DNA from: JAVVRP01 sp036654655
GTDB taxonomy: Bacteria; Bacillota; Clostridia; Christensenellales; UBA1242
DNA length: 64,000 bases
Direction: 5' to 3'
NCBI GenBank assembly: GCA_036654655.1
Contig: JAVVRP010000004.1
Span: 1-64,000 of the forward strand
The notes beneath the pieces were generated by a model. It was given only the letters and a program-made list of their open reading frames with translations, made no database searches and was not told the origin of the DNA. Positions 23,630 to 32,327 of the stretch are shown piece after piece. A program made the position numbers and the translations under genes. Within the stretch, counting starts at the first letter, position 1. Each line of letters opens with the position of its first letter.

Positions 23630-24204
23630 TTTATCCAACCTCCAAATGGTGTAGTATTTTTAATTTGCCCTTCATGATACAGCATCCAACCACTGTAAAA
23701 AGATGTTCCGTTTAGGCTTATTGTAATAGCAAGTCGTTGTCCATTTCTATCTAAATTTTTCAAAATATATTTTCCATCAAGATACTGCGCTAATGCTTGT
23801 TTACAATACTCGGCTTGTAAAAGTGTGGAATCTTCAATATTATAACCTAGATCATAAAATATTTTATTTTTGCCTTTAGAATTTTTTATATTTTTAAACA
23901 CATATTCAGTAAATTTTCTTATATCACAAGTAGCTTTTGCTTTAATTTTCACCAAGTTTCCACTTATAGGCTTTGTTGTGCAGTCACAACGCTCGTGCAA
24001 TGGTTGTTTTGGCATATTCCCAGCCACTAAATAACATCCATCTAGTGAGGTGCAATTCATACAATGTCCAAACAATGCAACTAAATTACGAAATATTATT
24101 CTTAACCATTCTGGTTTATTTGGCACAAGAAAATGATCCCATTCTATCCACCCAGTATCAATTATTTTTCCATTTACTTCTTTGTAATTTTCAAATGCAC
24201 CCAT
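23626..24204 (-). CDS. Putative toxin with phage-MuF-like and DUF6883-like segments
   Basis: 192 residues. Residues about 45-80 carry NCTSLDGCYLVAGN and PLHERCDC, the Cys/His pattern seen in C-terminal parts of phage Mu F-like minor head proteins. Residues about 95-192 (KGKNKIFYDLGYNIED, then a long helix, then LNGTSFYSGWMLYHEGQI) resemble DUF6883, a small barrel domain common as the C-terminal domain of polymorphic toxins. The next gene overlaps by 4 bp and resembles an immunity protein. AAAGGAGATG precedes the ATG. Catalytic residues cannot be named. Not large enough for its own export, so it may be a detached toxin module. Confidence 0.55.
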   Translation of the reverse strand: MGAFENYKEVNGKIIDTGWIEWDHFLVPNKPEWLRIIFRNLVALFGHCMNCTSLDGCYLVAGNMPKQPLHERCDCTTKPISGNLVKIKAKATCDIRKFTEYVFKNIKNSKGKNKIFYDLGYNIEDSTLLQAEYCKQALAQYLDGKYILKNLDRNGQRLAITISLNGTSFYSGWMLYHEGQIKNTTPFGGWIK

Positions 24205-24230
24205 ATTATATCACATCTCCTTTTAATTAC

Positions 24231-24264
24231 AAAAGGTTGAAGAAACTAATTTCTTCAACCTTTT
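24231..24264. repeat. Perfect 15-bp inverted repeat just upstream of the toxin-like gene
   Basis: Arms AAAAGGTTGAAGAAA and its complement around CTAA. It sits 12 bp before the toxin ribosome binding site. On both strands only four Ts follow the stem, so it may be a leader hairpin, an attenuator or a terminator of the remnant gene upstream. Confidence 0.8.
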
Positions 24265-24327
24265 GATAATTTTAACATTGATATTTTCAATATGCAAAAT
24301 TTAGTGCCACTTTTTTTAAAAATATTT

Positions 24328-24537
24328 TCACCTTTCTTTGCCCATATCTTTTCTTCTTTTTCTTCGTGCAAGCATCTCGGCAAGGTGGTAGGCTTCTTCA
24401 TCACTTAACCCATCAAGAGCATCTTCCACTTCTTCTTTTGGGCTAATGTTTAATTTTTTAGTTGAAAAACCATTATTTATAACATCAGTTGCCTTTTTGA
24501 AAATAAATTTATTTAACAGAGTTATATGTTGTAATGG
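24328..24537 (-). pseudogene. Remnant of an unknown gene (C-terminal fragment)
   Basis: An in-frame stretch of 69 codons ends at a TGA (24328-24330) and is bounded upstream by another TGA; it has no start codon. The peptide is clearly protein-like: a basic segment, then KEEVEDALDGLSDEEAYHLA and a basic end EMLARRKRRKDMGKER. It is followed on the same strand by the toxin-like gene, so it may be the tail of a once longer neighbour, possibly phage-derived. Confidence 0.5.
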
Positions 24538-24786
24538 TCATTTAACGTTTTTGTGCCATAATTTTTAATTTTTTTTAATATTTTAGCGCAAATAATTGAC
24601 TTTACACACAAAATATAATACAATTTGGGAGTAAATAAATGAGAAAATTTAATTATGTTTAAGGCTTTTAGAAAAAAATATGCAAACAATATCATTACTA
24701 AACACAAATTGAAAAATCAATTTTTATTCAAAAAATAATTAAAAGTTTTATTTAATATTTAGTTAGTTAACAATATTGGGGCAAAA

Positions 24787-25020
24787 ATGAAAATTAAAGA
24801 TATATTAACAAAAATTGGATATATGAAAAATGCAGTTAATTTATTGGCCAGAAAATTACGCACAAGAATTAAAATGAGTTCACAATTTGTTGCACAATTA
24901 GAAAATGAACAAATAGTTTTAACGGTTAAAAAACTTTTAAAAATATTTAAAATTTGCAATTTTTCAGTTAAGCATTTTTTTCAAACCCAATTGAATTTGA
25001 TACTAAAAAAATTTAATTAA
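24787..25020 (+). CDS. Doubtful small basic protein
   Basis: 77 residues, very Lys/Leu/Ile-rich, with a weak GGGG before the ATG. AT-rich DNA gives such frames by chance. It could be real, but no family is recognised. Confidence 0.25.
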   Translation: MKIKDILTKIGYMKNAVNLLARKLRTRIKMSSQFVAQLENEQIVLTVKKLLKIFKICNFSVKHFFQTQLNLILKKFN

Positions 25021-25106
25021 TTTAATATAGTTTTTACTTATTAACAAACAAAAAAATAAAACTATATCAATAAAATAACAATTAGATAATTATTAAAAGG
25101 ATATTT

Positions 25107-26216
25107 ATGAAAATTACAGTGGAAAAAGTTTTTGAAAGCAATTTTATAAAATTAGTTTTGTGCAACCCTTTCAATCAAAAAAAATTTAAAAAATGTTTTA
25201 TTAGAAAAGTTTTAATTAAAAATATTGCTATGTTTCAGGCAGAAGAATTTGTTAACACACAAGTGTTTCACAAAAATTACTCGGCAAACGAAATTGTTTT
25301 TTATGTAAAAGATTTATTAAATAATCATTTTAAAAGCATAAATATTTTATTTGATGGCTTGGAGTGGCAGGGTGTTTATTTTAACAACTTAATTAATTAT
25401 ATTGAAAACTTTAATGCAATTAAAAGAGAAGTTGATGTTAACCATAATAAAAATAAAAATTATATTTTAAAAGATAAACAACTTGTTGAACCACTTGTTG
25501 AACTTGGAATTATGGACAACAAAGGAAATGTTTTAAAATCTCACATGGATAAATTTATTCAAATAAATAATTTTCTTTTAATTTTAGAGTCAGCAATAAA
25601 AAATTTTGAATTTAAAAATAAAATTATTATTTACGATTTATGTTGCGGAAAATCTTATTTGTCTTTTTTAATTTATTATTATTTAAAATTTATAAAAAAA
25701 TGTGATTTTAAAATTATTGGAGTTGATTTAAAAAAAGATGTAATTGAAAAATGTAATAATATAAAAGCAAATCTTAATTACGATGATATAGAATTTATTT
25801 GTGCCGACATTTCAAATATTGAAATTAAAAACGCCGACATTGTTGTCAGCCTGCATGCTTGCGATATTGGCACAGATATTGTGCTAAAAAAAGCAGTTTT
25901 GAGTTATGCCAAAATTATTATAAGTGTACCTTGTTGCCACAAAGAAGTTTTGCATCAGTTATCTATTCCAAAACAAATGAATTTTATGCTAAAATATGGG
26001 CTTTTTAAAGAGCGTTTTTCTGCCATTTTAACAGACTCTTTGCGTGCAAATTTTTTAGAAAATCATGGGTATGAAACAGAAATAATGGAATTTGTTGATT
26101 TTTGCAATTCACCCAAAAATGTGTTAATAAAAGCAATTAAAGTTGGAACAAAAAAAGATAATAATTTTAATGAGATTTTAAACACTTTTAATATTAAACC
26201 ATCTATTTTAAATTAA
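25107..26216 (+). CDS. SAM-dependent methyltransferase (Methyltransf_32-like)
   Basis: 369 residues. Residues about 165-285 are a class I Rossmann methyltransferase: motif I YDLCCGKSYLSFLIYYYL, acidic motif II GVDLKKDVIEKC, and the family-typical VVSLHACDIGTD and ISVPCCHKE segments. These last two are characteristic of the Methyltransf_32/METTL25-type group, proposed to act on RNA or proteins. The N-terminal 150 residues are unassigned. AAAAGGA precedes the ATG. Its last 4 bp overlap the convergent uvrC. Substrate unknown. Codon use is even more AT-rich than its neighbours. Confidence 0.82.
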   Translation: MKITVEKVFESNFIKLVLCNPFNQKKFKKCFIRKVLIKNIAMFQAEEFVNTQVFHKNYSANEIVFYVKDLLNNHFKSINILFDGLEWQGVYFNNLINYIENFNAIKREVDVNHNKNKNYILKDKQLVEPLVELGIMDNKGNVLKSHMDKFIQINNFLLILESAIKNFEFKNKIIIYDLCCGKSYLSFLIYYYLKFIKKCDFKIIGVDLKKDVIEKCNNIKANLNYDDIEFICADISNIEIKNADIVVSLHACDIGTDIVLKKAVLSYAKIIISVPCCHKEVLHQLSIPKQMNFMLKYGLFKERFSAILTDSLRANFLENHGYETEIMEFVDFCNSPKNVLIKAIKVGTKKDNNFNEILNTFNIKPSILN

Positions 26217-28009
26217 TTTAGTTTGTCTAAAACTTTTTTGGCAAGCGTTGCACTAAGCCCAATTTTTTTTAGGTCTATTATATTTGCTTTTTTAATATTT
26301 TCAACTGTTTTAAAATTTTGCAAAAGAATTTCTTTTCTTTTTTTTCCAATGCCCTCAATATTGTCTAGTGCACTATTAAGCATGCTTTTTGATCTTAAAT
26401 TTCTGTGAAATGTAATTGCAAACCTGTGCGCCTCATCTCTGCCATTTTGTAATAAAATTAACTCAGCGCTATTGCGTTCTAGCATGACAGGTGTTTTTGA
26501 GTTTTGCACAAACACCTCGTCAAACTTTTCTGCCAGACTTATTATTGGAATGTGCATTCCCACTTTTTTCATTGCACTAACGGCACTTGATAGTTGCCCC
26601 TTTCCACCATCTATTAAAATTAAGTTTGGACGCTGAAATTTATTATCTTCATTCAAATGTTTTAATCTTCGTTCAAGTGTTTCTTCCATGCTGGCAAAAT
26701 CGTTTGCCCCATCAACAGTTTTAATTTTAAATTTTCGATATTCTTTTTTACATGGCAAACCATCAACAAAAACAATCATACTGGCAACTTGATTTGTTCC
26801 ACCGATGTTTGAAATGTCATACCATTCAATTCGCCTTGGGAATTCGGGCAAATTTAAAAGTTTTTGCAGGTTGTTTAAACCCTTTGCAAGTTTTTCATTT
26901 TTACGCATTTCTTGATTAACAAATTTTTCTAAGTGGTTTTTTGCATTATCCTTTGCCATTTGAATAAGCGAATTTCCAACACCTTTTTGAGGCACAATAA
27001 TATGCACCTTTGAGGTCAATTTTTGAGCAAGAATTTTTTCTAAGCCTTGCTTTTCAAATGGTTCAATATTAACATAAATTTGTTTTGATGGCTTTGCATT
27101 TTCATAATATTGATTTATAAAACTGGCTACAATTTCATTTGCAGGCACAACATCTGTTAAAACACTTTGTGAAAACACTCCAATAATTTTGCCGTTTCGC
27201 ACAAACATTGTTGCAATAGAAGCGCATATTCCGTTACTGTGATAGCAAAAAACATCTGCTTCAAGATTTGTTGATAACGAAGCAACAACATGACTTTCCA
27301 TTTTTTTAATCATTTCAAATTGTTCTCTAAAATCTATTGCTCGTTCAAAATTTTCATTTTTTGCAAAAACGTTCATTTTTTCTGTTAAATATTTTTTAAT
27401 TTCTAATGTGTTTCCTTTTAAAAAATCCATGGCCTTTTCAACTCTTTTTTTATATTCGTCTGCGCTTTCTTTTTTTGTGCACGGAGCAGAGCAAAGCCCT
27501 AAAAAAAAGTTTAAACACTCTCTTTTAGGTTTTTTTGTTAACTTTCCTAAACATGTTCTTAATCCAAAAGCGCCACTTATCATGTTTACAATTTTGCTTG
27601 GAGAAACACCCTGAATGTATGGCCCAAAATATTTTGCGTTGTCATTTAACACTTTTCTAACAACGCTAATTCTGGGGAATTCATCTTTTATATCTATTTT
27701 TATATATGGAAATTGTTTGCCATCTTTTAATAAAATGTTGTAAAACGGCATATATTTTTTTATTAAATTACTTTCAAGGGCAAATGCGTCAAGTTCACTT
27801 GGGGTTATTAAAAAATCAAAATCGGCAATTTTGTCCACCATTGCTTTAACTTTAATATGTTTATGTGAATTATTAAAATATTGAGATATTCTGTTTTTTA
27901 AATTTTTTGCTTTTCCAACATAAATAATTTTTCCAGTAATATCTCGCATTATATAAACACCACTGAAAAGTGGCAAATTTTTTACTTTTTGTAAAATTAT
28001 TTCATTCAT
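26213..28009 (-). CDS. uvrC: Excinuclease ABC subunit C
   Basis: 598 residues. N-terminal GIY-YIG nuclease (SGVYIMRDITGKIIYVGKAK), central UVR domain (NFERAIDFREQFEMIKKM), C-terminal RNase H-like nuclease (YDISNIGGTNQVASMIVF, DGGKGQLSSA, ERNSAELI then LQNGRDEAHRFAITFHR) and a tandem HhH end (LDNIEGIGKKRKEILLQNF). Makes both incisions in nucleotide excision repair with UvrB. No Shine-Dalgarno; TATAAT ends 7 nt before the ATG, so the mRNA may be leaderless. Confidence 0.97.
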   Translation of the reverse strand: MNEIILQKVKNLPLFSGVYIMRDITGKIIYVGKAKNLKNRISQYFNNSHKHIKVKAMVDKIADFDFLITPSELDAFALESNLIKKYMPFYNILLKDGKQFPYIKIDIKDEFPRISVVRKVLNDNAKYFGPYIQGVSPSKIVNMISGAFGLRTCLGKLTKKPKRECLNFFLGLCSAPCTKKESADEYKKRVEKAMDFLKGNTLEIKKYLTEKMNVFAKNENFERAIDFREQFEMIKKMESHVVASLSTNLEADVFCYHSNGICASIATMFVRNGKIIGVFSQSVLTDVVPANEIVASFINQYYENAKPSKQIYVNIEPFEKQGLEKILAQKLTSKVHIIVPQKGVGNSLIQMAKDNAKNHLEKFVNQEMRKNEKLAKGLNNLQKLLNLPEFPRRIEWYDISNIGGTNQVASMIVFVDGLPCKKEYRKFKIKTVDGANDFASMEETLERRLKHLNEDNKFQRPNLILIDGGKGQLSSAVSAMKKVGMHIPIISLAEKFDEVFVQNSKTPVMLERNSAELILLQNGRDEAHRFAITFHRNLRSKSMLNSALDNIEGIGKKRKEILLQNFKTVENIKKANIIDLKKIGLSATLAKKVLDKLN

Positions 28010-28055
28010 ATGTTTTATTATATCTTAATTTGCTTATTTGTTCAACAAACTTTAT

Positions 28056-28397
28056 TTAACTTATTTTTAATGTGTTAACTGCCGATAGCATAAGGTCATT
28101 AAAGTGCTTATTTTTAATTTTGTACAATATTATTTTACCGCTTCGCCTAAATTCAACAATTTTTTTTGTTCGTAAAATTTGCAATTGATGAGAAACTGTG
28201 GTTTGATTCATTTTTAATATTATTGATATATCTCCAACACAAAGTTCGCTTATGGAAAGTAACGTTGCAATTTTAAGCCTGGACAAATCCGAAAAGTTTT
28301 GAAAAAAATCTGCAAGATTAGATATTTCATTTGTTGTTGGCATATACGAGGCAATTTTCTTTTTTGTTTTTTCATTTACTATTAAAAAATTTTGCAT
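28056..28397 (-). CDS. ArsR-family transcriptional regulator
   Basis: 113 residues with a winged HTH: LSRLKIATLLSISELCVGDI, recognition helix MNQTTVSHQLQILRTKKIVE and the wing FRRSGKIILYKI. The CVGD sequence in the position of the ArsR/SmtB metal motif ELCVGDL suggests a metal or thiol-sensing member. No transporter or metal gene is adjacent. AAAGGTGA precedes the ATG. Confidence 0.9.
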   Translation of the reverse strand: MQNFLIVNEKTKKKIASYMPTTNEISNLADFFQNFSDLSRLKIATLLSISELCVGDISIILKMNQTTVSHQLQILRTKKIVEFRRSGKIILYKIKNKHFNDLMLSAVNTLKIS

Positions 28398-28551
28398 AAA
28401 TCACCTTTCACACTTTAATTAAGTTTGTGCATATATATTCCCAGACCACAACTTAAATTAAGTATGACAACTGATAAAATTATTTCAAAGCACAATTTTG
28501 CAATAAAATGCAGAAAAATAGGAACAAAAAACAAATTTTGGAGGTGTATAA

Positions 28552-28749
28552 ATGTTTCAACAAGATATTTTATTGGTTTTATTACTTTCGATTTTAACAT
28601 CGGCAACAAACACAGACTTAAACACAAACTCAAACTTTTTACTTTTGCTATTGCTGGCACTTAGCGGGACAGGGCAAAATCAAGGGTGCGGATGTGGATG
28701 CAACTGCTCAAATGGTTGTGGGGGAACTTGCTCTGGCAGAACTTTTTAA
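28552..28749 (+). CDS. Small protein with hydrophobic N-terminus and Cys/Gly-rich tail
   Basis: 65 residues: a hydrophobic Leu-rich first half and a C-terminus of NQGCGCGCNCSNGCGGTC with eight Cys in 18 residues. TTGGAGGTG lies 7 nt before the ATG. The design resembles small spore-coat or exosporium-associated Firmicute proteins, or a metal-binding microprotein. No family match is claimed. Confidence 0.65.
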   Translation: MFQQDILLVLLLSILTSATNTDLNTNSNFLLLLLLALSGTGQNQGCGCGCNCSNGCGGTCSGRTF

Positions 28750-28757
28750 CTTTTAAT

Positions 28758-29423
28758 TTACTTTGCTCCAACTGAAAAAAACAAATCATTAATTTTGTTG
28801 TGGCGTTTTACAATTTCTATTGTTTTTTGATTAACAATTTGATTTTTTTTGGCGATTATTTCATTGCTTTGCCCAAACAAGTCTTTAAGCACAAGCCTGC
28901 CAATTAACGCCTGTGAATCAGTTTCAATTTTTACTGGTAAAATTTCTTTTAAAGTTTTAACCATTATTTTATCAGTTTCTGTTTGGTTATTTGCACGCGG
29001 GAAAATATTTGTTTTTAATATTCTTTTTTCACTCTGAAATATTCCTACTTGATTAAAATATAATAATTCGCTTGCAGTTTTTGTGCAATCTTGAAAACAA
29101 AAATCCATAATTTTGCCATTTGGTTCAAAATCTATGTCCATTAATGCACCAATTGTTTTTCCGTTTGTTAAAAAACAGTTTTTTCCAATAAAATCATTTG
29201 TTTTGTTATCAAAAACTTGCAAAACAGTTTTGTTTTTAATTAAAAACACATCACCATATACAAATACTTTGTTTGCCGGCAAAAAATAACGCTCTCCGCC
29301 TTCAATTACAAATCCATTAATTTTATTATATTTTTCGTTTAAAACAAGCCCTACAAGTGTTCCCGCCTGGACTGCTTCAAACATGCAGACAACTTGTTTG
29401 TTTAATATTTGAGAAAAAAACAT
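28758..29423 (-). CDS. PRC-barrel domain protein
   Basis: 221 residues. Two PRC-barrel-like halves: VGLVLNEKYNKINGFVI with YFLPANKVFVYGDV, then IGALMDIDFEPNGKIMDFCF. The rest is helical with a Lys-rich middle. PRC barrels in YlmC/YmxH-type and related Firmicute proteins bind protein or RNA partners, and some are sporulation-linked. AGAGGTGAAA precedes the ATG. Two DnaA boxes lie 65-95 bp upstream. Confidence 0.75.
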   Translation of the reverse strand: MFFSQILNKQVVCMFEAVQAGTLVGLVLNEKYNKINGFVIEGGERYFLPANKVFVYGDVFLIKNKTVLQVFDNKTNDFIGKNCFLTNGKTIGALMDIDFEPNGKIMDFCFQDCTKTASELLYFNQVGIFQSEKRILKTNIFPRANNQTETDKIMVKTLKEILPVKIETDSQALIGRLVLKDLFGQSNEIIAKKNQIVNQKTIEIVKRHNKINDLFFSVGAK

Positions 29424-29488
29424 ATTTCACCTCTTGAAATATGCTATTTCTTAAAATTTAATTTATGAGTTTTCGACATAAAATTTTG

Positions 29489-29519
29489 TTATTCACAATA
29501 CATCTTGTTTTGTGGATAA
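29489..29519. promoter_or_regulatory. Pair of DnaA boxes in opposite orientation
   Basis: TTATTCACA on the + strand (29489-29497) and TTATCCACA on the - strand (29511-29519), 13 bp apart, in the 100-bp gap between the cyclase and PRC-barrel genes. Perfect-consensus boxes outside the origin often mark DnaA-controlled or DnaA-titrating sites. Confidence 0.6.
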
Positions 29520-29523
29520 CATT

Positions 29524-30933
29524 TTATATTTTTGATTTACCCATTTTTTCCAAGCACTTGTTAAAGTACATATAACAAACCTTATCTTCTTTTTCCTTTT
29601 TATATACTGCCTGAAACATATTTTTTGCTTCTTCAAATTTGTTGTTTCCAAACGCTCTTACTGCTTGCTCAAATTGATTTTTGTATTTTGATAAAATATC
29701 TTTTTTTGTTTTATTATAACACTCTAAACTTTCATATATGCCAACCAACTCTCCTTTTGATTGTGTTAAAATTGCACCAATATATCTGTATGCAAAAAAA
29801 TATTTGCTTGTCAAAGCAATAAGTGTGTTTTTTGAAAATATTAATTTGCTTCCAAAATCTTTGTTAAACGATTCCATTTTGCCTGCAAAGTTAACAGCGT
29901 TTGAAATAATGGTTGGGCTTTTTCTGTTTTCATCTCCAACCACTCCAAAAACAACATTTCCCGTGTTAATTGCAATTCCAACATCAACACTTGGAGATTT
30001 GCTGTTTTGTTTGTTTTTTATTGCAACTGAACTTATTATTTCATTTCCACATTCAACGCATTTTTGTGGATTTAAAAACACCGCAAGCATACCATCGCCA
30101 AAATATTTATCAACAAATCCACCATGTTTTTTAACAAGAGGGCTTACAATATTCATGTAAGAACTAATATAGTTAAAATTATCTTCTAAGTTAAGTGAAG
30201 TGCTTATTGCAGAAGAATTTCTTATGTCACAATACATGGTTGTAACTTCCTTTTGCACTTGGTTGCCTAATTCAAGTTCCATTATTGAAACCTTTCCAAA
30301 AAACTTTAAAAATTGTTTAGGAATGTATTTTTCGTACTCTAAATTTGTTTTTGAAATTATGTTTTCCTTTTCCCTAAATACATCGTTTATTTTATTTAAA
30401 CCAAATTCAATATTTTTAAATTGTTTTCCACCATTAATTACAATTTGATTTTTAATTCTACCGTCGCCAAGCCTGTTTATATATTTTTCTACTTTTGAAA
30501 TTGGTCTGCACGATGTCCAAAAAACAAAAAGCATAAACGCAATGTATACAAGTGACAAAAGAATAATCCACAACTGTGAGTTTTTCTTTTCTTCAATTAA
30601 AAGTGCTTTAACAAAGTACGCAATTGGCTTTGTTTTTTGAATTGGGCTTTCCATAAAAATAAGAAAAACAAAAACAAAAATTCCTGTTGAAAGAATATTT
30701 AACACTAGCAATTTATATGGCAAAGAAAATATTTGCAACAGTTGTACAAACAAACTTAACAAAAGTGTAAAAGTTAAAATAAAAAATGAAAAACCTATCC
30801 ATCCATTTGTGGAAAATCCAAATTTTATTCCATTTGAAAAATTTAAGCCGTCTAAAAATTCTGGCAAAAATAATGCCAGCCCAATCACTGAAAGCGTTAA
30901 CAATATTAAAAGCACTTTTACACTTGTTTTCAT
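29524..30933 (-). CDS. Membrane-bound class III nucleotide cyclase
   Basis: 469 residues. Four membrane helices in the first 150 residues, a HAMP-like linker, and a class III cyclase domain at about 215-400: MYCDIRNSSA and DKYFGDGMLAVF supply the two metal-binding Asp, and VGIAINTGNVVFGVVGD follows. A helical tail of about 60 residues resembles a TPR pair. In the motif normally reading D-x-V-N-x-A-x-R, this protein reads SNAVNFAGKME: the substrate-specifying Asp is Asn and the transition-state Arg is Lys. Activity may be reduced or changed. cAMP synthesis is likely but not certain. Confidence 0.82.
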   Translation of the reverse strand: MKTSVKVLLILLTLSVIGLALFLPEFLDGLNFSNGIKFGFSTNGWIGFSFFILTFTLLLSLFVQLLQIFSLPYKLLVLNILSTGIFVFVFLIFMESPIQKTKPIAYFVKALLIEEKKNSQLWIILLSLVYIAFMLFVFWTSCRPISKVEKYINRLGDGRIKNQIVINGGKQFKNIEFGLNKINDVFREKENIISKTNLEYEKYIPKQFLKFFGKVSIMELELGNQVQKEVTTMYCDIRNSSAISTSLNLEDNFNYISSYMNIVSPLVKKHGGFVDKYFGDGMLAVFLNPQKCVECGNEIISSVAIKNKQNSKSPSVDVGIAINTGNVVFGVVGDENRKSPTIISNAVNFAGKMESFNKDFGSKLIFSKNTLIALTSKYFFAYRYIGAILTQSKGELVGIYESLECYNKTKKDILSKYKNQFEQAVRAFGNNKFEEAKNMFQAVYKKEKEDKVCYMYFNKCLEKMGKSKI

Positions 30934-31029
30934 TTAAAATAGTTTGAGAAAAAAAATAAAAGTTATTCATAATAATTTTTTTTAAAAAATTGCTATGATT
31001 TTACCTTTTTATATTGTATAATGCGTCAT

Positions 31030-31734
31030 ATGAGTTGTGGACTGTTTTTAGTTGAAAAAGACGAGGTTGTTTTAAATCATCCAAAACAAAAATCTATGCA
31101 TTTTGGACACAGAACACGTTTGCTTTCCCAAATTGAAAAGGGTGGATTTGACAAGTTGAGCGAGGTTAATCAACTGGAATTTTTGCTCTCCTTAATTATT
31201 CCACAAAAAGATGTAAATCCAATTTCTCACAAACTTATAGAAAAATTTAATTCTTTAAACAATATTTTAAGTCTTTCAACAATAGAACTTTACAAATCGG
31301 GCATTGTGTCATACAAAACTGCCGATAGGTTAATTGAAATTAACCGTTTAAAAAATATTTTTGAATCAAAGTTTTTAAAAACCGACTTATCACTTTCAAC
31401 CATTGGCAGTGTTGCAAACTATATTAAAAATTTGTTTTTATGTGCATCTTGCAAATGTGTTGTTTTGTTTTTGGACGACAGTGAAATCCCCATAAAACAA
31501 CTTGAACTTAATGTTTTTAACGCTGAAACAATGCTGGCAATAATTTCTAAACAATTTGATATTTTGCCTTGCAAGTTTGCCATATGCACAAAGGAACAAG
31601 ATGCTTCTTTTTATTCTAGTTTTAAAACACAGTGTATTGAGTTTGGTGCAAAATTAATTGATATTTTTGTTATTAAACAAGACGAAACAATTTTTAGTGT
31701 TGAATTTAATCAAACTATTTTAAACATAAAGTAA
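31030..31734 (+). CDS. RadC-like protein lacking the JAB metal site
   Basis: 234 residues from the preferred start. The N-terminal half is typical of RadC: HFGHRTRLLSQIEKGGFDKL, NQLEFLLSLIIPQKDVNPIS, then an HhH-like region. The C-terminal JAB/MPN domain keeps strand pattern (CKCVVLFLDD, LNVFNAETMLAIISKQFDI) but the H-x-H-P...S...D metal motif is absent; the equivalent stretch is FAICTKEQDASFYSSFKT. No Shine-Dalgarno; TATAAT (31017-31022) ends 7 nt before this ATG, and an ATG at 31021 lies inside the -10, so I moved the start to 31030. Function unknown even in intact relatives. Confidence 0.75.
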   Translation: MSCGLFLVEKDEVVLNHPKQKSMHFGHRTRLLSQIEKGGFDKLSEVNQLEFLLSLIIPQKDVNPISHKLIEKFNSLNNILSLSTIELYKSGIVSYKTADRLIEINRLKNIFESKFLKTDLSLSTIGSVANYIKNLFLCASCKCVVLFLDDSEIPIKQLELNVFNAETMLAIISKQFDILPCKFAICTKEQDASFYSSFKTQCIEFGAKLIDIFVIKQDETIFSVEFNQTILNIK

Positions 31735-31735
31735 A

Positions 31736-32308
31736 TTATTTGTTTGTTAATTTATTTTTTATTCTGTTTAAAGCGTTATCAATGCTTTTGGGAGTTTTTA
31801 ACAATGTTTTTGCAATGATTTGATAGTCATGCCCTAACAAAAATTGGGTTAACACTTCTTGCTCAAAAGATGAAAGCAGTTTTATAATTTTTGCTTGCAT
31901 TTCCAAATTTCTTTCTTTTATTTCCAGTTTATCAATGGCGGAAACTTCATTTTCGTTAAGCAAAAAATTAATCATTTCATCTTCTCCACTTTTTGTTGGA
32001 GTGTTAAATGAAATTGAAGAATTTAATGCAATATGCTTTTGTCTGTTTGCACTTTTAACCGCTGTTTGAATTCTTCTTGTTATACAAATTCTTGCAAAAG
32101 CGCCAAAACTGTTGCCTTTTTTAAAGTTTAAACAAGCGTTATGCACCCCAATCATTCCTTCTTGCAAAAGATCTTCAACTTCTGCCCCAACCAAAAAATA
32201 ACCTCTGCAAATTTGTTTTACCAAAGTTTTATATCTTTGTAAAAGTTCTTCTTCTGCACCGCTGTTTCCTTGTTGAGCAAGCAAAGCAAGTTCTTCATCT
32301 GTTTTCAA
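31736..32308 (-). CDS. sigH: RNA polymerase sigma-H factor
   Basis: 190 residues. Region 2 matches SigH/Spo0H: YFLVGAEVEDLLQEGMIGVHNA and FARICITRRIQTAVKSANRQKHIALNS. Region 4 HTH: YQIIAKTLLKTPKSIDNALNRIKNKL. SigH transcribes early sporulation and stationary-phase genes including spo0A. The start is TTG at 32308 behind GAAGGTGA. Slightly shorter than the Bacillus protein (218). Ends 1 bp from the convergent radC-like gene. Confidence 0.88.
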   Translation of the reverse strand: MKTDEELALLAQQGNSGAEEELLQRYKTLVKQICRGYFLVGAEVEDLLQEGMIGVHNACLNFKKGNSFGAFARICITRRIQTAVKSANRQKHIALNSSISFNTPTKSGEDEMINFLLNENEVSAIDKLEIKERNLEMQAKIIKLLSSFEQEVLTQFLLGHDYQIIAKTLLKTPKSIDNALNRIKNKLTNK

Positions 32309-32327
32309 AATTCACCTTCTTTAACGC

